Notes under the pieces: generated by a model
Seen by the model: the letters and a program-made list of their open reading frames with translations, nothing else
What the model was told of the DNA's origin: nothing
Databases searched by the model: none
NCBI GenBank assembly: GCA_900751885.1
Contig: CAADTH010000021.1
Span: 1-10,439, forward strand
Length of the DNA: 10,439 bases
Source: Clostridia bacterium
GTDB taxonomy: Bacteria; Bacillota; Clostridia; UBA1381
Direction: 5' to 3'
Made by a program: the position numbers and the translations under genes
Part shown: positions 6,085 through 10,439 of the stretch, piece by piece
How positions within the stretch are numbered: the first letter of the stretch is position 1
How the letters are laid out: each line of letters begins with the position of its first letter

Positions 6085-6676
6085 GGCAGCGCACCTCCTT
6101 TTTCTGCTCGTCCAGTCGTGTTTGCATTCTTGCAATCGTTCCGTCTGTCAAAAGTTCCTTGACGGTATCAGTCCTTTCTTCCTGATCGCTCATAAGGAGC
6201 AAATCGTTCAGATACTCCACATATTCCAGCTTGTGGCAAGCTTCCACGAACCTCTCATCCGGCTCGTCCTCCGGTGCTTCGGGAGCATATCGCTCTTTCC
6301 AGTCCTCCAAAAGATGAAGATACCCGGACAGCACATTCATGCAGAAAAGCTCGTCCTGTTTCGACTGATTCACACGGGGACGGTACTTCTTTACCTGTGC
6401 CACCACGGACGGCGGCCTGTCCAGTCCGAAATCCGCAGCCAGTCTCTGCGCTGCTTCATAGGCAGACAGGTCAAGCAGCCTTGCCACAAAGTCAATCACA
6501 TCTCCCTTGGCACCGCAGCCGAAGCAATAGAAGTAATCCTCGTTCAGCTTCAAGCTGGGGTGTCTGTCATCGTGGAAAGGGCAGCAAATCATCCCGGAGC
6601 GATTGATTTTCAGCCCGTAGTGTTCGGCGGCTTGCCTAACCGTGACCGCCGCCTTGACTGTTTCAAAAATGTTCAT
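6059..6676 (-). CDS. CHC2 zinc-finger protein, short DnaG-like primase fragment
   Basis: A 205-residue protein with a DnaG-type CHC2 zinc-binding domain (about 1-85): CCPFHDD with Cys32 and His35, then YCFGCGAKGDVIDF with Cys51 and Cys54, followed by the typical helical AAQRLAADFGL segment. The remaining 120 residues are helical and charged, with no TOPRIM or archaeo-eukaryotic primase motif visible. It may recognise origin DNA or priming sites and rely on host primase or another partner. The start at 6676 (ATG AAC ATT) follows AGGAGG by 8 bases; an ATG two codons upstream is too close to the Shine-Dalgarno, and the open frame further upstream to 6811 runs through the terminator-like hairpin. 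It is translationally coupled to the SF3 helicase behind it. Confidence 0.85.
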   Translation of the reverse strand: MNIFETVKAAVTVRQAAEHYGLKINRSGMICCPFHDDRHPSLKLNEDYFYCFGCGAKGDVIDFVARLLDLSAYEAAQRLAADFGLDRPPSVVAQVKKYRPRVNQSKQDELFCMNVLSGYLHLLEDWKERYAPEAPEDEPDERFVEACHKLEYVEYLNDLLLMSDQEERTDTVKELLTDGTIARMQTRLDEQKKEVRCHVREQEIA

Positions 6677-6777
6677 TTGCATAACCTCCTTGATTTTTCT
6701 CGATGATTTTTTCATCTGCCTGAATATACGCAGAAAAACGCTTTCAACCGAAAAATCAGGCACTTCCGCAAGCAAAG

Positions 6778-6824
6778 CAAAAAGCCGCCCCGAAAACTTG
6801 AAAAAATGCAAGTTTCGAGACGGC
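6778..6824 (-). terminator. Leftward intrinsic terminator or attenuator upstream of the replication operon
   Basis: Left arm 6784-6800 and right arm 6809-6824 form a 16-pair stem with one bulge and an 8-base loop. Two C-A mismatches on the plus strand become G-U wobbles in the leftward RNA, and that RNA continues directly into a UUUUUGCUUU tract. The hairpin therefore works as a rho-independent terminator only in the leftward direction. It lies about 110 bp before the CHC2 gene, so it could attenuate a leader transcript of the replication operon or stop antisense transcription from the divergent operon. No clear leftward promoter was found upstream of it. Confidence 0.6.
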
Positions 6825-6843
6825 AGTGTTCACACAAAGTTGG

Positions 6844-6872
6844 TTGATATTGTTCCGTAAATAGAATATAAT
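6844..6872 (+). promoter_or_regulatory. Strong rightward sigma-A promoter of the regulatory operon
   Basis: TTGATA (6844-6849), a 17-base spacer and a perfect TATAAT (6867-6872) form a near-consensus vegetative promoter, with a predicted start near 6879. It drives the excisionase-like, XRE and sigma-factor genes and perhaps the response-regulator cargo beyond them. The AT-rich region around it is the natural place for operators of the two downstream HTH proteins, though I cannot pick out a clear dyad. Confidence 0.7.
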
Positions 6873-6907
6873 TGAAGTTAATATGAATCAGGAGGGATGA
6901 TACAGAA

Positions 6908-7117
6908 ATGAAATACCTGTCTACATTTGAAGTTGCCGAGAAATGGGGTATCTCTCCCCGAAGAGTTGGTATCCTCTGCAACAATGACCGCATACCGGGC
7001 GCACAGCGGGCAGGAAGCCGCTGGATCATCCCGGAGGACGCTGAAAAGCCGACAGATGCCCGCATTAAAAGCGGAAAATATATCAAACAGAAAACAGACA
7101 GAGGGGAGGAAGCATAA
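6908..7117 (+). CDS. Small MerR-like HTH protein (excisionase-family)
   Basis: A 69-residue protein made almost entirely of a MerR/excisionase-type helix-turn-helix with wing: MKYLSTFEVAEKWGISPRRV as recognition unit, NDRIPGAQRAGSRWIIPEDA as the wing (about 3-47), and a basic tail. Members act as excisionase-like recombination directionality factors or small repressors in mobile elements. AGGAGGGA lies 5' of the ATG at a rather long spacing (about 12 bases to the core). Its stop overlaps the start of the next gene by one base (TAATG), so both are translated together. Which of the two roles applies cannot be told from sequence. Confidence 0.85.
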   Translation: MKYLSTFEVAEKWGISPRRVGILCNNDRIPGAQRAGSRWIIPEDAEKPTDARIKSGKYIKQKTDRGEEA

Positions 7118-7944
7118 TGGCTGATACTTATTTACCCGCCGATGTTCGGAAAAGAATCGTTGATGTAATGAGAGAACGCAAGATGACCCAGCGAGAACTG
7201 GCACTTCGGATTGATGTGAATGAAAGCACCATCAGCCGCTTCCTTAGCGGAAAGACCGAAAAGCTGAGCGAAGAAAGCGTTATCCGCATCGCCAGAGTGT
7301 TCAATGTGTCCACGGACTTTATCTTGGGTACGACCGTAATCCCGGATAAAAAGAACTACGATATTTCAGAACTGGGATTATCTGTTGAAGCTGCAAAGAA
7401 TCTTTATACCGGAAAGGTCAACAATGATGTAGTCAACCGTCTGCTGGAAAATCCCCGCTTTGCCATGGTTACTTATATGATTGCACAGTATATGGATGAT
7501 ACCCTTGCAAGAGGATATGCCGCACAAAACCAGATGTTTGCTACCGTTGGCTCTCTGCTGTTGGGACAGAACCAAGCTCCCGAAGCAGTACAGGCAGCCC
7601 GAACCGCTAATGCCATGAAAATTCCCGCTTATCAGGCAGACCAGACCACGATTCAAAACACCTTTATGACGGTGGTTAAGGAAATCAAGAAAGAAGCAGG
7701 CAGCGATTTGGTCGCAGCCAAGGCAATCAGCAAGGAAGCCACCGAAAAGATGTTTGCCGAGCTGACCAAGGGGCAGGATATGCAGAATCCGACCATCACG
7801 CCGGAAGCAGTTGTTGATGCTATTACAGGCAGCATTTCCGGTGTCGATGGAGTCAATCAGGAAGCTCTGGACAACTTTAACAAAGCCTTGCTGGGGCTGA
7901 TGCAGACGATGGTGCTGCCGGAAGATGATGGACAAGATAACTAA
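7117..7944 (+). CDS. XRE/Cro-CI family transcriptional regulator with long helical C-terminus
   Basis: A 275-residue DNA-binding regulator. Residues about 12-70 are a standard XRE helix-turn-helix (RERKMTQRELALRIDVNEST followed by SRFLSGKTEKLSEESVIRIA), ending in the family-typical VSTDFILG. The C-terminal 200 residues are helical, alanine- and glutamine-rich, without a recognisable peptidase or ligand domain; they may serve for oligomerization or partner binding. There is no LexA/CI-type cleavage site evident. A strong GGAGG lies 7 bases before the ATG. It is the middle gene of a coupled operon and probably autoregulates the promoter at 6844-6872. Confidence 0.85.
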   Translation: MADTYLPADVRKRIVDVMRERKMTQRELALRIDVNESTISRFLSGKTEKLSEESVIRIARVFNVSTDFILGTTVIPDKKNYDISELGLSVEAAKNLYTGKVNNDVVNRLLENPRFAMVTYMIAQYMDDTLARGYAAQNQMFATVGSLLLGQNQAPEAVQAARTANAMKIPAYQADQTTIQNTFMTVVKEIKKEAGSDLVAAKAISKEATEKMFAELTKGQDMQNPTITPEAVVDAITGSISGVDGVNQEALDNFNKALLGLMQTMVLPEDDGQDN

Positions 7945-8566
7945 CGAGCAGCTCTGTATTGCGGCGCAGAGCGGTGACAAATGGGCAGAAAACGCCCTTG
8001 TAGAGAACAATCTGCGGTTTATCCGAAAGACGGCATACGAGATATGGAGCGCACAGCGGGAGCTGAACGTTGCCCTCGGCATTGAACTGAACGATTTGGT
8101 GCAGGAGGGTTCATTGGGGCTTCTGGGCTGCATAAGCAGCTTTCAACCCGACTACGGGAACAAGTTTTTGACCTATGCTGCCCCGGCTATTCATAATGCC
8201 ATGCTGGACTACATCCGCAGGCTGAATCCTACCTTTGAAGCCAAAAATCTGGACTGTATCATTCGTCTGGATGAGGTCAAAAAGGGCGAGAATAAGGGAC
8301 AACATGAATTTATAGCAGATTCCAGAGTACAGAACCCAGAGCAGATTTTCATTGCAAAGGAAACCCACGAAGAAATCCATACGGCTCTGGAAATGATTGA
8401 TGAGCGAGAGAAAGCCTATCTCTGGTATCGCTTTGGCTTTGAGGACGATGTCCTCCATCCTCTGAGCGAAACGGCGAAGCACTTCCATCTGTCAGAGAGC
8501 AGAGCAAAGTCCACGGAGAAATTGGCTCTGGATAACTTCTGGCTGGAACTGCCTTGGTGGTACTAA
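7925..8566 (+). CDS. Sigma-70 family RNA polymerase sigma factor
   Basis: A 213-residue sigma factor of the kind carried by clostridial integrative elements. Region 2 (about 21-100) includes VENNLRFIRKTAYEIW, the core-binding segment LNDLVQEGSLGLLGCISSF and a -10 recognition-like part (KFLTYAAPAIHNAMLDYIRR). Region 4 (about 150-205) ends in an HTH with SETAKHFHLSESRAKSTEKL. A short linker replaces region 3. It overlaps the XRE gene by 20 bases and has no good Shine-Dalgarno of its own, so translation is probably coupled; ATG at 7928 is an alternative start. It likely directs polymerase to element promoters, perhaps for excision or transfer. Confidence 0.88.
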   Translation: MMDKITNEQLCIAAQSGDKWAENALVENNLRFIRKTAYEIWSAQRELNVALGIELNDLVQEGSLGLLGCISSFQPDYGNKFLTYAAPAIHNAMLDYIRRLNPTFEAKNLDCIIRLDEVKKGENKGQHEFIADSRVQNPEQIFIAKETHEEIHTALEMIDEREKAYLWYRFGFEDDVLHPLSETAKHFHLSESRAKSTEKLALDNFWLELPWWY

Positions 8567-8592
8567 ATATTCAAAGAAAGGGACATGTAATC

Positions 8593-9264
8593 ATGGAAAA
8601 ATATAAAATACTCATCATCGAAGATGACCCAATCATTCAAACTGAATTACAAGTTCTGTTAAACGGAAACGGATATGAGGCATCCGCAGTTACTGACTTT
8701 ACATCAGTTATGCAAGCGGTCAAAAATACTCATCCCTATTTGATTTTGCTGGACATAAAGCTGCCACAAGAAAGCGGCTACTCAATCTGTTCTCAAATCC
8801 GCAGTTTTTCCAATGTACCGATTATCTTTGTAACAAGCTGCAATACGGACATGGATGAATTGAACAGTATTTTGCTGGGTGGAGATGCTTTTATCACCAA
8901 GCCTTATAACACAGCAATTCTGCTGGCAAAGATTTCATCCTTGATGAAACGAGCTTACCCGATAGAACAAATTGAGCGTCTGAATTGGCAAGGAGCGATT
9001 CTTCACTTAGAAAGTAGCACGATTGAATATGACGGTAACCAAGCAGAACTGACAAAGAATGAATTGAAAATATTATATTATCTTTTCAAACACGCAGGAA
9101 AGATTTGTTCCCGTAATGATATTGTAGATTATCTATGGGACAATCAGCTATATGTGGATGACAATGCTTTGAGCGTCAATATCAACCGCATCCGGGAAAA
9201 ACTGGCGGGCATTGGCCTGACGGATTTTATCAAGACAAAGCATCGCCAGGGGTACACGATATGA
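8593..9264 (+). CDS. OmpR-family response regulator (BceR-like)
   Basis: A 224-residue two-component response regulator. The receiver domain (about 4-115) has the acidic pocket Glu10-Asp11-Asp12, the phosphoacceptor Asp54 (LLDIKLP), Thr81 (FVTS) and Lys103 (FITKPY). The C-terminal winged helix (about 130-224) carries LTKNELKILYYLFKHAGKIC and ends with KTKHRQGYTI, typical of OmpR effectors. I prefer the ATG at 8593, after GAAAGGGA, over an in-frame ATG 13 codons upstream that overlaps the sigma-factor gene end. It overlaps the kinase gene by 4 bases (ATGA). GC content of 8641-9180 is about 39% by hand count, against about 49% just downstream, so most of the gene has a different base composition from its neighbours. 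Confidence 0.92.
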   Translation: MEKYKILIIEDDPIIQTELQVLLNGNGYEASAVTDFTSVMQAVKNTHPYLILLDIKLPQESGYSICSQIRSFSNVPIIFVTSCNTDMDELNSILLGGDAFITKPYNTAILLAKISSLMKRAYPIEQIERLNWQGAILHLESSTIEYDGNQAELTKNELKILYYLFKHAGKICSRNDIVDYLWDNQLYVDDNALSVNINRIREKLAGIGLTDFIKTKHRQGYTI

Positions 9265-10274
9265 ACAGCAAACGGTATTGGAAAAACAGGCTTCCATTTC
9301 TGCTGACGAACCTTGTTTGCATGGCTGCGCTCACTGTATTTTTGCTGGTGTGCGGCAATTCGGCTTCCGCAGTAGTATTGATCCTGATCGTATGGGCATT
9401 GATTTTGCTGATGGGACTTGTCCTCACTTACTGGAAACGAAAGCGGCAGATGAAAAAACTTCTGGATATGGCGAAGCAGCTCTCCGAGAGATACCTTATT
9501 TCTGAAGTGATGGAACTGCCGGAACAGGCCGAGGATCAGGTTTACTATCAGATTTTGAAAATGGCTGGAAAATCCATGTTGGAGCAGATTGGGGAGGTCG
9601 AGCGGGAACGCCTGGAGTACAAGGAATACATTGAACAATGGATTCACGAAATCAAAACGCCCATTACTGCCATGAAACTCCTATGTGAAAACCATCGGAC
9701 GAACTGGACAAAAGAACTTCTGCTGGAACTGGAAAAGACCAACCGCTTTACGGAACAGGCTCTTTATTATGCCCGCAGTGAGCATACAGAGAAAGATTAT
9801 TCTGTCCGGGAAATGGCACTGTCCCAAGTGGTGCATCAGGCGATTGCAGATAACAAATATCTGCTGCTCCAAAGTGGTATGCGCCTGGAAGTGGAGGAAA
9901 TGCAGGATACGGTTTATTCAGATGAAAAGTGGGTGCGTTTTATCCTAAATCAACTGATTGTCAATGCGGTCAAGTATCGTACGAAGCAGCCGGTTCTCCG
10001 CATTTCTACTCATAAACGGCAGGATCAGGTTGTCCTTGTCGTGGAGGACAATGGAATCGGGATTGCTGCGTCCGATCTGCCCCGTATCTTTGAAAAGGGA
10101 TTTACCGGTCAGAATGGTCGTCTGATTCAGCAGTCCACGGGCATTGGTCTGTATCTGTGCAAACGGCTCTGTGAAAAGCTGGGCATTGGCATTACGGCGG
10201 AGTCGTCGGAACATGGCACAGCCATTTCCCTTTCTTTTCACATTAACTGTCTGATTCATGAAGTGCAGAACTGA
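9261..10274 (+). CDS. Intramembrane-sensing histidine kinase (BceS-like)
   Basis: A 337-residue membrane sensor kinase, partner of the preceding regulator. Two transmembrane helices (about 12-32 and 37-57) are joined by only a few residues, the hallmark of kinases that sense through an associated BceAB-type transporter rather than an external domain. The H-box is EQWIHEIKTPITAMKL with His129. The ATPase has the N-box ILNQLIVNAVKY (Asn235), G1 box VEDNGIGI (263-268), F-box IFEKGFTG and G2 box STGIGLYLCKRL (292-303). All catalytic residues are present. Its start overlaps the regulator stop, and its last codons form one arm of a hairpin. A BceA-type ATPase follows about 100 bp on, completing the gene order of a bacitracin/lantibiotic resistance locus. 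Confidence 0.92.
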   Translation: MNSKRYWKNRLPFLLTNLVCMAALTVFLLVCGNSASAVVLILIVWALILLMGLVLTYWKRKRQMKKLLDMAKQLSERYLISEVMELPEQAEDQVYYQILKMAGKSMLEQIGEVERERLEYKEYIEQWIHEIKTPITAMKLLCENHRTNWTKELLLELEKTNRFTEQALYYARSEHTEKDYSVREMALSQVVHQAIADNKYLLLQSGMRLEVEEMQDTVYSDEKWVRFILNQLIVNAVKYRTKQPVLRISTHKRQDQVVLVVEDNGIGIAASDLPRIFEKGFTGQNGRLIQQSTGIGLYLCKRLCEKLGIGITAESSEHGTAISLSFHINCLIHEVQN

Positions 10275-10291
10275 AAAGCGTTCTGCACTTC
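10260..10291 (+). terminator. Hairpin over the kinase stop codon, likely partial terminator
   Basis: GAAGTGCAGAAC (10260-10271) and GTTCTGCACTTC (10280-10291) form a perfect 12-bp stem with an 8-base loop that contains the kinase TGA stop. The downstream sequence TTACATTTTTG is only moderately T-rich, so termination may be incomplete. It would separate kinase expression from the strongly inducible transporter genes downstream. Confidence 0.55.
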
Positions 10292-10355
10292 TTACATTTT
10301 TGTTAGAACTTTGTAAGAAAACTTGATACAAACGAAGCCACTCTTATTTTACAAT
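10291..10355 (+). promoter_or_regulatory. Candidate response-regulator operator and transporter promoter
   Basis: Three 11-base-phased near repeats, TTACATTTTTG (10292-10302), TTAGAACTTTG (10303-10313) and TAAGAAAACTTG (from 10314), precede a -10-like TACAAT (10350-10355). CTTACA (10291-10296) and TGTAAG (10312-10317) also form a dyad. Eleven-base phasing suits tandem OmpR-family dimers. The position expected for a -35 box (10327-10332, TACAAA) is poor, typical of activator-dependent promoters. This is the expected target of the adjacent response regulator for inducing the ABC transporter. Confidence 0.5.
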
Positions 10356-10375
10356 AGAGATCAGAGGTGATAACA

Positions 10376-10439
10376 ATGAAAGAAATTTTGAAACTGGATC
10401 ATATCCAAAAATATTACGGAAATGGCGGAAATGTTACAA
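10376..10439 (+). CDS. ABC transporter ATP-binding protein, BceA-like (5' fragment)
   Basis: Only the first 21 codons are present; the window ends before the Walker A motif. The start MKEILKLDHIQKYYGNGGNV matches the N-terminal strand region of BceA/MacB-type ATPases, which normally continues to a peptide-antibiotic transporter with a large permease (BceB-like) gene. The ATG follows AGAGGTG at a good distance. The preceding two-component genes with an intramembrane-sensing kinase make a bacitracin/lantibiotic detoxification transporter the likely identity. Confidence 0.75.
   Translation, partial: MKEILKLDHIQKYYGNGGNVT

Noticed and set aside
6677..6811. N-terminal extension of the CHC2 protein to 6811
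   Set aside because: The extension runs through the terminator hairpin, has no CHC2 family similarity, and a strong AGGAGG sits just before the internal ATG at 6676.
7378..8133. 251-codon leftward frame opposite the XRE and sigma-factor genes
   Set aside because: It is the complement of two well-supported genes with family motifs, with no independent start signals.
1..10439. CRISPR arrays, tRNA or rRNA genes, IS elements
   Set aside because: No regularly spaced repeats of CRISPR type, no cloverleaf or rRNA-like segment, and no transposase motifs were seen on either strand.

Overview
The window looks like a large part of an integrative and mobilizable element (IME) from a Gram-positive gut anaerobe of the Clostridia (Lachnospiraceae/Oscillospiraceae type). 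The grounds are AGGAGG ribosome binding sites, GTG/TTG starts, about 45-50% GC, and a characteristic gene set: large serine recombinase, MobV relaxase, CHC2 zinc-finger protein, SF3 helicase, excisionase-like HTH, XRE regulator, element sigma factor, and a Bce-type resistance module. The exact host cannot be named from sequence alone.

Left half (about 78-6676), all leftward (minus strand). Reading with transcription, a short CHC2 zinc-finger protein (6676-6059) overlaps a P4/D5-type SF3 helicase (6084-4711). A roughly 350-bp structured non-coding region (4362-4710) follows. It holds a good candidate for the relaxase nick site (oriT), several stem-loops and a pair of GTACGTACGTAC palindromes. 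Next come the MobV relaxase (4361-3093), a small acidic protein (3103-2939) and a RhuM-family protein (2820-1813), which has its own sigma-A promoter and a hairpin in its leader. Last is a large serine recombinase (1757-78). The recombinase C-terminus (HVETVVALHRKDM) resembles the conserved C-terminus of the 23S rRNA methyltransferase RlmD/RumA, a known integration target of serine-recombinase elements. The left attachment junction therefore probably lies near 96-120, with bases 1 to about 95 being chromosomal flank.

Centre (6677-6907). This divergent regulatory region holds a strong rightward promoter (TTGATA-17-TATAAT) and a hairpin that acts as an intrinsic terminator only when read leftward, towards the primase/helicase operon.

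Right half, all rightward. A tightly coupled regulatory operon comes first: a MerR/excisionase-like HTH protein (6908-7117), an XRE regulator (7117-7944) and a sigma-70-like factor (7925-8566). Behind it is a Bce-type antimicrobial-peptide sensing and detoxification module: OmpR-family response regulator (8593-9264), intramembrane-sensing histidine kinase (9261-10274), a hairpin and repeat-rich control region, and the first 21 codons of the BceA-like ABC ATPase (10376 onward, cut by the window end). The response regulator is clearly AT-richer than its neighbours, which suggests mosaic assembly of the cargo.

Inferred working model: the sigma factor and HTH proteins time the element's excision and replication; the recombinase excises it near rlmD; the zinc-finger/helicase pair with host polymerases copies it; MobV nicks the oriT for transfer using a co-resident conjugative machinery (no transfer pore genes are visible here); and the Bce module gives the host peptide-antibiotic resistance.
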